A DNA stretch of 64,000 bases from Halorhabdus salina (GTDB taxonomy: Archaea > Halobacteriota > Halobacteria > Halobacteriales > Haloarculaceae). Position numbers and translations under genes: made by a program. The number at the start of each line of letters is the position of its first letter. Within the stretch, counting starts at the first letter, position 1. Shown here one piece after another: positions 1-9,570 of this stretch. Below the pieces are notes generated by a model. That model searched no databases and was not told where the DNA came from. It saw only the letters and a program-made list of their open reading frames with translations. The DNA lies in assembly GCF_013839425.1 (NCBI RefSeq), contig NZ_JACDNP010000001.1:62001-126000 (forward strand), in the 5' to 3' direction.

Positions 1-2211
1 CTACTATCGCCTCGTAAGTGTCGAAACGCTATCGCAGCGAGGGCAAAGCTGTTTGGGGCCCTCACCGATCTGACTGTCAAAACCAAGACCAGATCCGTGT
101 GACCACAATTGGGGAGTTGCACGCACTACAATATTGATACTCGAAATACTACTACCTACGGCGATAGTGGTCAGTGCCAACTAAAGCATCCTTCCGCAAA
201 GAAATGGTGGTTCGGACCGGGAACATACTGGGATGGGTGTGAGGGCGCGTTGTACCGCAGCTGAATATGACTGTCGGCTCCAAATTAGTAATACAACAGT
301 CACTATGCAGAAACTGACAGAAATAGTATAGTACTATTTACGACAGTGTGCTACGATCAAAAGTGGGAGTCAAGATTGAGGCATCCGCATAACTGGAACC
401 ATTCGCCCGAATTTCTCAACGACAACAGTGGTTCCAAGATAGACCTCTTCTCGTGGTGCGAACCGAGCCAATGGAACAGACGTCTACCGACGAAGGCCAA
501 GAAAGATGAAAAAGACGATATTATTCCAAGAAGTGGGATATTTGACTGGAAAATACAATATTTCACAAGCCAGATCAACAGAAGCACAGACATACCGAGA
601 GTCGCATGTGGTAGAACGATACTGTCCAACGCCGTCATTGCCGATCTTCTCGGAGAAGAACTGAATCGCGTCTGCCCGGGTCCGATTAGCGAACCAGTAA
701 TCGACGCAGCTCTTCACATCTGAGGATCGTATCGTCTCCCACAAACAAATGAGTAATCTTACTAATGACGTTATCTGATAAATACTAGTAAAAGCGAACA
801 CAATAGCTTGTGACACAATCCACAATCGCGTCGCCAATGCGTCGACTTCGCAGAGACAGTACCGTTGGTGGGCACATTCGAGTACTGGCTAGTTTCCGAC
901 AACGTCGCATCAGACTGCGCTGATGTCGCGCGTCAGCAAATAGGATACCGCTCGGGCAATTGCTTTCGTTCAAATAGGACACAGAGGACTGAGACGCCTT
1001 GGCCGTCCATTGCACAGGAGGAGCGGCGTTACCGAACACATGACTGCAGCACAGCGTCGGTCGTTATTACCAACATAGACCCGGGAGGCCCACCGCCTAG
1101 TCTTGCGGGGGCACGGAATGGTTGAACCGGTACACTGGTCGACGAGTACACCACCTACGCACGTTTCCCTCGTTCCCGATGGCCACCCCCCGCGACGTAC
1201 CGACTGGCCCGTGTCCGCTCTTTTCACTGATGGGCCACTCGTTGACCCGTAGTGATTGGAGGAAGCATCCCGAAGACTCTGGATACCATATAACGAAAGT
1301 ACGACTGTTATTTTGATCGCTATCCGTTCCACAGCCCCGGACAATTCATCGAGTGACGAGCGAACAGCCGACATCGAACAGTGACTTGCAGTTCCGTCCC
1401 GACCCGGAGCGGGAATGGCTCCTGGAGTGGCAAAGACAAAACCAACGCAGCGACCGAGCGAAAACACAGTTTCAGAGGTGGCCTGAAGATCCCTCGGTCT
1501 GTGATCCGTAATAGCGGCCAGAACCAGTTCGGGCCGTAACGGACCCAAATCACGCAAGCACTGATTTGGCGGCACGATCTGTCTGGTTACCGCACCCACC
1601 TCGACGATGCGAAGAGTGCCACTCTGAGCACTCCCGCAAGAATCTGTTACATATGATTTCACAGGCATACGAGCAATTTTACATTTGTTACTGCCAGTTT
1701 ATTTGGGAAATTATATCTAAAGCAAAATAACTCAAAAAATATCCTGGCCCCAGTTTGAGATCAGGGTTGTGAGAGTCGTTATCGCACGACTAGTACGATG
1801 TAATTGAATTTTACAGATCCGAATAAGTACCAAAGACCATTATATACAACCAGGCCTGGAGAGCACGCGCAACCACGCGTTGGTGATTTTGTTGGTCAGC
1901 AGGAACAGCCACTGGGATCGGCCGACAGATGTATCCTGGCAGGGTATGGACGTCTAACAGCTACATCACGGACTAACGAGAATCCGCAAACTGAGACTAT
2001 CAAACGATGTGAGAGGCCTTGGTGTGTAACGAACGAGACGGAGCTCCGGTTGTCTGTCTTCGCTCAAACTAGGCACAATCCCTCTGTCGAGATAGACGAC
2101 GCAGCAACAGCAGATGCGGCAGCAAAATGGTCTGCTATCAAAAGATACATATGGTATAAGTTAGGATACCGGTACTAATATATACGTTGGTGCCATTCAT
2201 TCCTATTGTCC
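1..2211. other. gene-poor, A+T-richer stretch
   Basis: I see no gene I can defend here. Open frames of 60-230 codons exist on both strands, but their translations are rich in Cys, Trp, Arg and Ser, lack the acidic haloarchaeal bias and match no family I recognise. Base composition is visibly more A+T rich than in the genes that follow. No terminal inverted repeats or transposase motifs were recognised. The last 40 bases hold the promoter of the binding-protein gene. It may be a decayed accessory segment. Confidence 0.6.
2176..2183 (+). promoter_or_regulatory. TATA-like element of the sugar ABC operon
   Basis: The run AATATATA lies about 30 bases before the ATG at 2212, the usual distance for a leaderless haloarchaeal transcript. 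No purine-rich ribosome binding site is seen between it and the ATG. Confidence 0.5.
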
Positions 2212-3594
2212 ATGTCAGACAAACCTGTGAGGAGTGGACAGAGACGTAAGTTCATCAAGGGAGCGGGAGCCGCGATGGTGACAGCGCTCGCTGGATGTGG
2301 CGGCGGCGACACGACGACGGAGGGCGGAGGAAACGATTCGGCGTCGACGGAGACTGATGAAGGGACGACGACCGGGACGATGTCCCAGAATGTCACGACC
2401 CTCTCGTTGCGCATGTTCGCCAACACTGCCAAGGAAAAGTTTATCGACGATCACAACCCCAAGATGCGGGACGAGCTCGGCATCGAAGTCGAGTACGAGA
2501 CGATGGGCTGGGGCAACGCAAAGAAAGTCCAAAACAACAGCATTACGAGTGGATCTGGCCCCGACATCGAGGAGATCGCCTCGACGTGGATGCCCAAGCA
2601 GGTCAATTCGAACGGGTGGATGGATATGTCGGAAGCCGGCGTCGATATTCCCGAAAACAAGATTTACGACTCGCCGATGGAAGTCGGTAAGTTTGACGGA
2701 GTTACCGCTGGATTCCCGTGGTTCTGGGGTCCGCGTGCGCATCTGTACTACGACGGCATGATGGAAAATGCCGGTATCGACGGCTCGCCAAGCACCTGGG
2801 ACGAGATGGTGCAAGATGCAAAAACGTTCAACGAGTGGTCCAAAGGACAAGCAAGCAGTGGGTTCCGCCGAAAGTCCCTCTTTGGCGTCCCCGGCGCGAA
2901 CAACTGGGCCGTCACCCAGTACTACATGATGTTCCTCTGGCAGAATGGGGGACAGATGCTCAACGAGAACAACGAAGCCGTCTTCAACGGCGATAGAGCC
3001 GTCGAAGCGATGAACTTCTATAAAGACCTGGCCGGCGCGAACAACATTTCGCCACAGGCATCCATCGAGTGGAACGGCACCGCCCGGAACAACGCCTTCA
3101 TCTCGGAACAGATCGCCAGTACCTGGGCTGGCATCACGATGAAGGGGAACATCGACAACGCTCAAGACGTCCTGACTGCAGGGACCCCACCGGCAGGACC
3201 GAACGGTGACCCCTCGACGTTCTTCGGCGTGAATATGATAGGCATTCACCCGTGGACGAATAAGCAGAGAGCTGCCGTGAAGTTCGTCGAATACCTCACG
3301 CGAGCAGATGTGAATGCAGATCTCGCCAAGCGCCGGGGCTTCCTCCCAACAGTCAAGGAGAGCTTCCAGGCACCCGCGATCCAGAACAACTCGTTGTTCC
3401 AGGAGTTCAACTCGCTGCTGGAGGAAACCAACGCCAAAACCGCACCACAGGTCGTCGGCTGGGGTGGCGTCGCCAACTCGCTGAAGGGCGCTATCGTCGA
3501 CATCCTGACGAAGGAAGCGACTGGCAACTGGTCAGACGGAGACACGAAACAGCGCCTCAACGCAGCGGTTACGCAGGCTAACGACGCGCTCTGA
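2212..3594 (+). CDS. sugar ABC transporter substrate-binding lipoprotein (CUT1 type)
   Basis: Extracellular solute-binding protein of 460 aa that should capture a sugar or short oligosaccharide and hand it to the two permeases downstream. The N-terminus carries a twin-arginine signal (QRRKFIKGAG) followed by the lipobox LAGC, so it is probably Tat-exported and lipid-anchored. A Thr/Gly/Glu-rich linker follows, then a typical family-1 fold with motifs such as FPWFWGPRAHLYY and GVPGANNW. An in-frame TTG lies two codons earlier, but the ATG at 2212 fits the TATA element and a compact Tat signal. The neighbours (sugar kinase, SIS deaminase, NagZ-type hydrolase) suggest an amino-sugar ligand, which is inference. 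Confidence 0.9.
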   Translation: MSDKPVRSGQRRKFIKGAGAAMVTALAGCGGGDTTTEGGGNDSASTETDEGTTTGTMSQNVTTLSLRMFANTAKEKFIDDHNPKMRDELGIEVEYETMGWGNAKKVQNNSITSGSGPDIEEIASTWMPKQVNSNGWMDMSEAGVDIPENKIYDSPMEVGKFDGVTAGFPWFWGPRAHLYYDGMMENAGIDGSPSTWDEMVQDAKTFNEWSKGQASSGFRRKSLFGVPGANNWAVTQYYMMFLWQNGGQMLNENNEAVFNGDRAVEAMNFYKDLAGANNISPQASIEWNGTARNNAFISEQIASTWAGITMKGNIDNAQDVLTAGTPPAGPNGDPSTFFGVNMIGIHPWTNKQRAAVKFVEYLTRADVNADLAKRRGFLPTVKESFQAPAIQNNSLFQEFNSLLEETNAKTAPQVVGWGGVANSLKGAIVDILTKEATGNWSDGDTKQRLNAAVTQANDAL

Positions 3595-3773
3595 TCGCGC
3601 ACATCGCAAAAGAGATTCGTCCACCAGTACGGACCGCCGCTTCGGTGCGGCATCCCGTCTTGGCGGTCGATTGCGTCCCGAGAGTCGACTGTGCAACACG
3701 ATCGCGGTGCTTTTACTGTCCGAGAGAGCAAAAACACAAACAAATATTAGTGTGGAGGTGGACACTTCGAGCT

Positions 3774-4751
3774 ATGTCCCAGACCGTAGAGGAACGTACC
3801 GATGGCCATTCGTCCGAGGGAAGATTGCCCTCGTTGACGAAAAATCAAAAATTCGGATTGAAGCTCATCATGCCAGCGTTTACGCTCATGGCGATCGTCC
3901 ACGGCTTCCCGATCGTCATGGGGTTCGTGATGAGTTTCTACAAGTTTCCGTCCCTGGACATCATGGACTGGTTCAGGCCGGAGACGTTCGTCGCGCTCAC
4001 ACACTACATCGATATCTTCGAGCCGAATACGTTCATCGGGTCACAGATCTTCGGCTCGGTGAAAGCAACGCTTCTTTACACAGTCGGGTGTGTAGTCGGC
4101 GTGTTCACGCTCGGGATGATTGCGGCGCTCGTACTCAATCACGATTTCAGGGGGAAGCTAGCGGCCAGAACGTTCATTCTGGTCCCGTGGATCATCCCCA
4201 TTGTGCCGATGCTGTTGACCTGGCGGATGATGATGGCCTTCGACGGCTCGATCAACGGGCTGTTGCTGATGACGCCGTTTTACGATTCCATCCAGTCACT
4301 TCCGCAGTGGCTGCTTGGGCCGAAGTCGCTCTGGTCGATCATCCTCGTAAACATCTGGCGGCAGTTCCCGTGGGCGGCAATCATGTTATACGCCGGCCTG
4401 CAGTCGATCCCCCAACAGCTCTACGAGGCGGCTGACATCGATGGAGCCAGTCGGTGGGGTAAGTTCCGGCACGTGACGCTCCCGCAGTTGATGCCGGTCT
4501 CGACAGTGATCCTGCTGCTCATGATCCTCTGGACGCTTGTCAACTTCACAATCCCGTACATCCTCCTCGGGTCACAACCCAGTGAGTCCGCGAACGTGCT
4601 CATTCTACTGGCGTACAACGCCGGCTTCAGCCAGTCCCAGTACGGTGCTGGGGCGGCGATTAGCTTCCTGCTGTTCATCATCGCGATGATCTTCGCGTAC
4701 GTGTACTACAAACGGACTGTGGAGGGCGAATACCAAGGCGGTGCCATCTAA
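3774..4751 (+). CDS. sugar ABC transporter permease (MalF/UgpA type)
   Basis: Inner-membrane permease of 325 aa with six predicted membrane segments and the cytoplasmic EAA loop (YEAADIDGASRWGKF, about residues 220-234) that docks the ATPase. An upstream in-frame start would add 43 residues without hydrophobic or acidic character. I chose the ATG at 3774 because GGAGGTG (3754-3760) and an A+T-rich element (AAATATTAG) lie just ahead of it. It follows the binding-protein gene after a 179-base gap and is followed within 2 bases by the second permease, so the two permeases are co-transcribed. Confidence 0.92.
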   Translation: MSQTVEERTDGHSSEGRLPSLTKNQKFGLKLIMPAFTLMAIVHGFPIVMGFVMSFYKFPSLDIMDWFRPETFVALTHYIDIFEPNTFIGSQIFGSVKATLLYTVGCVVGVFTLGMIAALVLNHDFRGKLAARTFILVPWIIPIVPMLLTWRMMMAFDGSINGLLLMTPFYDSIQSLPQWLLGPKSLWSIILVNIWRQFPWAAIMLYAGLQSIPQQLYEAADIDGASRWGKFRHVTLPQLMPVSTVILLLMILWTLVNFTIPYILLGSQPSESANVLILLAYNAGFSQSQYGAGAAISFLLFIIAMIFAYVYYKRTVEGEYQGGAI

Positions 4752-4753
4752 CA

Positions 4754-5662
4754 ATGATTGAACGACTCAGTACCGATCAGGACAGTGGATTGCTCGCCGA
4801 CGAGATTCACCTGAAATCGTCGGCCAGAGAGATGCTATTCAGCCTGTTAGTTCGCGCGACAGTCGTGTTGCTGTTGATCTTCGCGCTGTTTCCGTTCTGG
4901 ATGATGCTCCAGACATCGTTAAAGCCACGTTCAGAAATCGCGCTACCAGGCTTTCACCCGATCCCCCAAGAGTGGACGATCAAACATTACCTGGAGATGT
5001 TCGAGGTGATTCCGCTGGCTAACTACTACTTCAACAGCCTGGTCATCGCCAGCGTGACGACCGTGCTCAGTCTCATCATCGCCGGCCTGGCGGCCTACGC
5101 GTTCTCCCGGTACGACTTCCCGGGCAAGGAGAAATTCGAAGTCGGGGCACTAGCGACCCAGATGGTCCCGGGCATCCTCATCCTGATTCCGATGTTCCTG
5201 TTGTTCACTATCCTCGGCCAAAGTGGCATCCCGATGAAAGACACGTACTGGGGCATGATCTTCCTCTACACCACCTTTACCGTCCCCTTCGCCATCTGGA
5301 TGCTCCGCGGGTATATCGATACAATTCCGTCAGCACTCGAAGAAGCCGCCCGGATCGACGGCTGTAGCCGACTCGAAGCCCTCTACCGAATCGTCTTCCC
5401 GCTGACACTGCCAGGCTTCGCTGCGACAGGCATGTTCGTCTTCCTGCTTGCGTTCAACGAGGTCCTGTTCGCCTCAGTGATGGCCCCGAAACAGGTCACG
5501 CCCTTTGCGATCGGGGTCTACGAATTCATGAACGCAAACTCGACGCAACTGGGCCCGCTCATGGCCGCGTCGACGACGGCCTCGGTTCCCATCCTGATTA
5601 TCTTCGTTGCGTTCAACCGGCAGATCGTCTCCGGACTCACCGCCGGGAGCGTCAAACAATAG
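4754..5662 (+). CDS. sugar ABC transporter permease (MalG/UgpE type)
   Basis: Second permease subunit of 302 aa, the MalG-like partner of the preceding protein. It has an N-terminal cytoplasmic tail, about six membrane segments and the EAA loop EEAARIDGCSRLEAL in the C-terminal third. Only two bases separate it from the upstream stop codon, so translation is probably coupled. The ATPase for this transporter is not adjacent; the MsmK-type ATPase at 8331 is the obvious candidate. Confidence 0.92.
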   Translation: MIERLSTDQDSGLLADEIHLKSSAREMLFSLLVRATVVLLLIFALFPFWMMLQTSLKPRSEIALPGFHPIPQEWTIKHYLEMFEVIPLANYYFNSLVIASVTTVLSLIIAGLAAYAFSRYDFPGKEKFEVGALATQMVPGILILIPMFLLFTILGQSGIPMKDTYWGMIFLYTTFTVPFAIWMLRGYIDTIPSALEEAARIDGCSRLEALYRIVFPLTLPGFAATGMFVFLLAFNEVLFASVMAPKQVTPFAIGVYEFMNANSTQLGPLMAASTTASVPILIIFVAFNRQIVSGLTAGSVKQ

Positions 5663-5721
5663 TACGGTCCCGACGGCTGTCGGGTCTCGGCATATCGCCA
5701 CCAGTTTTCCGAAGCCACAAT

Positions 5722-5858
5722 TCGGTTCATTCTACAGTACAACCGAACCGCACAGATCCAATCAGGCGCGAAGGCGTCGAGTCCAATTTTCAGGTCCGCA
5801 GTCCGGTTCGGTCACTGTATTGGAACCGGACCGCACAGATCCAATCGGGCGCGAGGAA
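5722..5858. repeat. two tandem copies of a hairpin-containing repeat (period about 84 bases)
   Basis: Unit 1 (5722-5776) and unit 2 (5803-5858) share a near-identical 33-base segment (5741-5773 and 5825-5857) that includes ACCGCACAGATCCAATC. In each unit this segment is preceded by an inverted repeat: TTCGGTT...AACCGAA (5721-5747) in unit 1 and TCCGGTTC...GAACCGGA in unit 2. The right-hand arm belongs to both the hairpin and the repeat. Paired changes keep the stems complementary. The element lies between convergent genes and may act as a bidirectional terminator or be a small dispersed repeat. Confidence 0.7.
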
Positions 5859-5873
5859 GTAGTCTCGTGACAG

Positions 5874-6863
5874 TTACAATTGTGGCTCGGCCGCGTCGAT
5901 GCCTGCGCGCTCGATCCGAGCGTCGAGTGCCTGCAGTTGGTCGACATCGATCGAGAAGTTGTGGTTGTCGGCGGCAAGAGCCACGCCGCCGACGACCGGG
6001 TGTCGGATCGGCCCAAGGACGTCGGGCGTCCGGAACTGTTCGTTGACAGCCGTGACGAACTGCTCGCGAACCAACGTCGATTGCAACAGACCACCGACGC
6101 CGCCGACCGGAACCGGTTCGGTCAAGTCGAGTTCGTCGTCGACCGCTTTCGCGGCAAGCGCGAGTTCCTCACCAGCTTCATTGAGCAGATCGAGTGCGAC
6201 ATCATCGCCCGCCTGGGCCGCTGCGGTGACCTCCTCGGCGAACGACGCAATGTTACCCGGCGGCTCGGCATGCTCGTAGACCGGTTTGATGATTTCGAGA
6301 AACGAGTCGACGTCAAAGTGCTGGGTTGCGCGGTCGGTCAGTTCCGTTTCAGGGCCACGCCCGTCGAAGCCACGAGCGGCCGTTTGCAATCCGCGTCGTG
6401 CGAGATAAAAGCCACTTCCTTCGTCACCCAGGAGCCAGCCCCACCCGCTCGTTCGGACGTCAGCCCCACTGTCGTCGCGCCCGTAGGCAGTCGCACCAGT
6501 TCCAGCCACGACAGCAATACCTGGGCCACCGGCCGTCAGCGCGTAATGGGACAACGCGACGTCAGAGACAATCTCGAACGCCTCAAGAACGGCAATGTCG
6601 TCGAGGAAGCTGCGGACGACGGCCTCCTGCTCAGAGAGTTGCATCCCTGCGAACCCGAACCCGCCCACGACAGGTTCCGCAATACGGTCGGTCGCCGGGA
6701 GCGCACGTTCAATCGTCGCCGCGACGTTATCTCTGGCAGTCTCTGCTCCGACAGCAAGATAATTGCCGGGACCGCCCTGCGCAACGCCGAGTAAGTCGAG
6801 TGTCGAATCGACGGCGATGCAGTCAGTGGTCGAGCCACCGGCGTCAACGCTTACAATGATCAT
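5874..6863 (-). CDS. BadF/BadG/BcrA/BcrD-type sugar kinase, probable N-acetylglucosamine kinase
   Basis: Cytoplasmic 329-aa ASKHA-fold kinase expected to phosphorylate an N-acetylhexosamine or glucosamine at O6. Visible motifs are the phosphate-1 loop VDAGGSTTDC (residues 6-15), the AGTGATAYG motif and GWGWLLGDEGSGF, which marks the NAGK/BadF branch. An upstream start at 6932 would add 23 unconvincing residues; the ATG at 6863 places the phosphate loop at the very N-terminus, as usual. It lies downstream of the SIS-domain gene on the same strand, with a 220-base gap that may hold its own promoter. Substrate choice rests on context. Confidence 0.85.
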   Translation of the reverse strand: MIIVSVDAGGSTTDCIAVDSTLDLLGVAQGGPGNYLAVGAETARDNVAATIERALPATDRIAEPVVGGFGFAGMQLSEQEAVVRSFLDDIAVLEAFEIVSDVALSHYALTAGGPGIAVVAGTGATAYGRDDSGADVRTSGWGWLLGDEGSGFYLARRGLQTAARGFDGRGPETELTDRATQHFDVDSFLEIIKPVYEHAEPPGNIASFAEEVTAAAQAGDDVALDLLNEAGEELALAAKAVDDELDLTEPVPVGGVGGLLQSTLVREQFVTAVNEQFRTPDVLGPIRHPVVGGVALAADNHNFSIDVDQLQALDARIERAGIDAAEPQL

Positions 6864-7083
6864 CGATACGGTATTCGTCGAATTTTGGTTTGTATTTTTC
6901 GGGTAGCGATCAGTTCGTATGCCCTGATCCAAGCAGTGGGCCAGACAACTCGGCGGGCACGATGCCGTTGGTCAGCACCGAACGCCGATGGATAGTTGCA
7001 GTCGACGTTGTTTCTCGCGGGAAGCATTCGCCCGTGACCGCGCCTCGGACGCACGCGCGGTCGAACCAGTTTGACCATCCTGT

Positions 7084-8097
7084 TCAGATCCCTTCGATTT
7101 CGACGTGTTTCGACAGTTGTGGCGGGTTGTCCGGATCGTAGCCCAGTTCCATCGCACCGGCGTACGCCAGCCGTTGAGTGAGTTTCAGCGCGGGGAGAAT
7201 CGTCGCCGCCGATTCGGGTAATTCGATCGTCGCCGTCGCATCGTAGGTCGTCCCGTGGGGATGGACAACGACAGTTCGGGCACCGGCATCCTCCAACGCG
7301 TCGAGAACGTGATCCGGCACAGCTGTCCCAGCGTTGTCGAGGGCATACCAGATCACCACGTCGTCAGCAACGTTCGCGATCGGACCGTGATTGATTTCGA
7401 GAGTCGGCAATGGCGTCGTATGCAGTAGCATCGCTTCGCCAAGCTTTGTCGCTGCTTCACCAGCCAAGCCATAGGCGGCTCCAGTCCCGAGCGTATAGGC
7501 GCGCTCGGCGTCAGTCAAGGTGGGGACGACCTCGGAGACGTCCGACTCGATGACGGCCCCGACACTATCGGTAGCGGCGGTCAGGGCCGTTCGCCATGCA
7601 GGCCCACCGATGCGGTCGGCCAACAGGTACAACGTTGTGACGATCGCGTCGACCGATTTGGTCGCCATGACGGCCCGCTCTTCGCCGGCCGGCGTCACAA
7701 CCGTGTGTTCGGCTATCTCGGCCAACGTCGACCCAGCGGTGTTCGTCATTGCGACCGTCGTGGCGCCGTTGTCAGCAGCAGTCTCGAGGGCCCGGATCGT
7801 CTCGGTCGTTTCACCGGACTGTGAAAGCCCCACGGCGACGTCAGTCTCGGCTATCGGCGGTGACCCGTACAGGAATTCCGGAGCGTACTCCACGTGTGCG
7901 GTGACATCCGCGTCCCGGAGAAGTGCTCGGCCAACGACGCCGGACCAGTACGACGACCCACACCCCAAAAAGGTCACTCTGTCGGCAGCGAGGAGTGGAT
8001 CTGCGACCCGTTCGATCGCGTCTGTGTTCGATGCTACCGTTTCGATCACGTCACAACCATCTCTAAGCTCTCGATGCGCGTACTCTCCAACCATCAT
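7084..8097 (-). CDS. two-SIS-domain protein, probable glucosamine-6-phosphate deaminase/isomerase (NagB-II/GlmD type)
   Basis: Protein of 337 aa with two sugar-isomerase domains. Domain one has GCGSSYWSG and LSQSGETTETIRAL, the sugar-phosphate-binding signature of the GlmS C-terminal half. The N-terminal glutamine amidotransferase part of GlmS is absent. Stand-alone proteins of this layout are glucosamine-6-phosphate deaminases (archaeal GlmD, bacterial NagB-II) or AgaS-type enzymes. The start is one of two adjacent ATGs (8097 or 8094); CTTATAAG at 8119-8126 is a well-placed TATA element. The sugar kinase downstream and NagZ-type hydrolase nearby support hexosamine breakdown. A MurQ etherase is unlikely because its GxGTSGRL motif is missing. 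Confidence 0.82.
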   Translation of the reverse strand: MMVGEYAHRELRDGCDVIETVASNTDAIERVADPLLAADRVTFLGCGSSYWSGVVGRALLRDADVTAHVEYAPEFLYGSPPIAETDVAVGLSQSGETTETIRALETAADNGATTVAMTNTAGSTLAEIAEHTVVTPAGEERAVMATKSVDAIVTTLYLLADRIGGPAWRTALTAATDSVGAVIESDVSEVVPTLTDAERAYTLGTGAAYGLAGEAATKLGEAMLLHTTPLPTLEINHGPIANVADDVVIWYALDNAGTAVPDHVLDALEDAGARTVVVHPHGTTYDATATIELPESAATILPALKLTQRLAYAGAMELGYDPDNPPQLSKHVEIEGI

Positions 8098-8330
8098 GTT
8101 TGGAGTGGTATCTTCTAGCTTATAAGTTTAGGGGGTACCGACGGACGAGCCGGGTGAGTCCCTTCTGGGGACAGCTTCGTGGAGACAATACCAGGCGACT
8201 CCAGGGAATACAGGTCAAATATAGAACATTCCACCACCGATGCAAGTGGTCGGATGACTGACTGGGCCGGAACGGGACACAATCGAGCCATAAATTCTTT
8301 GTATTATGACGGTCATAGACAGCCATAGAC
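8098..8330. promoter_or_regulatory. divergent promoter region between SIS gene and ABC ATPase gene
   Basis: A 233-base intergenic region. Leftward, CTTATAAG (8119-8126) is centred about 25 bases from the start at 8097. Rightward, GTATTAT (8301-8307) is centred about 27 bases before the ATG at 8331. The sequence just before the ATG contains the repeated word CATAGACA. No repressor gene is adjacent. Confidence 0.5.
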
Positions 8331-9464
8331 ATGGCCGAGTTAGAGATAGATTCACTCACCAAAGTGTTCTCCGACGACAGTGGAGATATCACCGCCGTGG
8401 ACGAGCTGTCCATCACATTGCGCGATCAAGAATTTCTAGTTCTCGTAGGGCCCTCAGGCTGCGGGAAATCGACAACACTTCGCATGGTCGCCGGACTGGA
8501 GGTTCCAACGAGTGGTGACGTCCGCATAGAGGGCGAATCAGTCGTCGATCAGGAGCCACGTGATCGTGACATCGCGATGGTTTTCCAGAACTACGCGCTG
8601 TACCCCCACATGACAGCCGGGGAAAACATGTCCTTCGGGTTGAAAATGAGTACAGATCTCGACACGGAGGAAATTGACCAGCGCGTCAACGATGCCGCCC
8701 AAATGATGGGTATCACCGACCTGTTAGACGACGAACCCGCGGAACTGTCCGGTGGGCAACAGCAGCGAGTAGCGTTGGGACGGGCGATCGTCCGGGATCC
8801 AGCGGCATTCCTGATGGACGAGCCGCTCTCGAACCTCGACGCAAAGCTTCGCTCCCAGATGCGAACCGAGCTGAAGTCCCTCCAGGAGGATCTCGGGGTC
8901 ACGACCATCTACGTAACGCACAACCAGATCGAGGCGATGACGATGGGCGATCGGATCGCCATCCTCAAAGACGGCGAACTACAGCAGATCGGCACCCCGC
9001 TGGAGTGCTATCACCGGCCGGCCAATCGGTTCGTCGCGGGTTTCATCGGTGAGCCTTCGATGAACTTTATAGAGGTGTCCGTCGACGACGAGACGCTGGT
9101 TCACGATGCCTTCGAGTACGAACTCAGCTCCGAGACGGCTGCAGAAGTCGCTTCCAAAGATCGACTCATCCTTGGCGTTCGGCCTGAAGACATTACGGTC
9201 AAACGTGGCAAGGGCGATGGCGTCCCGGCCACAGTCGACGTGGTCGAACCGCTTGGCGACCTCTCTCACGTCACAGTCAACCTGGCCCAGAAGCAGTACA
9301 CCGCTACTATCGATGGGAGCCGACAGTTCGGACGTGGTGACGAACTCTCCTTGCAGTTCCCGGAAGATCGATTGAACTTCTTCGACGTCCAGACTGGCGA
9401 GGCACTGCGCAACAGCAAGGCCAGTGTCGAAAAAGAAGAAGAAGACGCTGCGATACCCGCGTGA
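8331..9464 (+). CDS. sugar ABC transporter ATP-binding protein (MalK/MsmK/UgpC type)
   Basis: Cytoplasmic ATPase of 377 aa that would energise the permeases at 3774-5662. It shows Walker A GPSGCGKST (residues 40-48), Q-loop VFQNYALYPHM, signature LSGGQQQRVALGRA, Walker B AFLMDEPLSNLD and the switch histidine in YVTHNQIEAM. A C-terminal TOBE/OB regulatory region of about 140 residues ends in a charged, Glu-rich tail. That places it in the CUT1 group, where one ATPase may serve several transporters. It is transcribed away from the SIS gene and towards the NagZ gene, with which it converges. Confidence 0.93.
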   Translation: MAELEIDSLTKVFSDDSGDITAVDELSITLRDQEFLVLVGPSGCGKSTTLRMVAGLEVPTSGDVRIEGESVVDQEPRDRDIAMVFQNYALYPHMTAGENMSFGLKMSTDLDTEEIDQRVNDAAQMMGITDLLDDEPAELSGGQQQRVALGRAIVRDPAAFLMDEPLSNLDAKLRSQMRTELKSLQEDLGVTTIYVTHNQIEAMTMGDRIAILKDGELQQIGTPLECYHRPANRFVAGFIGEPSMNFIEVSVDDETLVHDAFEYELSSETAAEVASKDRLILGVRPEDITVKRGKGDGVPATVDVVEPLGDLSHVTVNLAQKQYTATIDGSRQFGRGDELSLQFPEDRLNFFDVQTGEALRNSKASVEKEEEDAAIPA

Positions 9465-9570
9465 GAAAATCGTAGCGCCACTCCAACCAGTTCGATAGTG
9501 CCAGAATTACCCAGTAGGCGGCCAATACTGTCCGATAGCTGTTTGCTCGAATCTGCACCGCCATCCCGGA

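Noticed and set aside
970-1668. 232-codon minus-strand frame in the first gene-poor stretch
   Set aside because: Cys-, Ser- and Arg-rich translation, no acidic bias, no recognisable domain; overlapping frames of equal quality exist.
5880-6794. 304-codon plus-strand frame opposite the sugar kinase
   Set aside because: Antisense shadow of a kinase with clear ASKHA motifs; its own translation has no domain.
7084-8097. MurQ-type MurNAc-6-phosphate etherase
   Set aside because: Suggested by the NagZ neighbour, but the protein has two SIS domains and the GlmS-type SQSGETTET motif, and lacks the MurQ signature.
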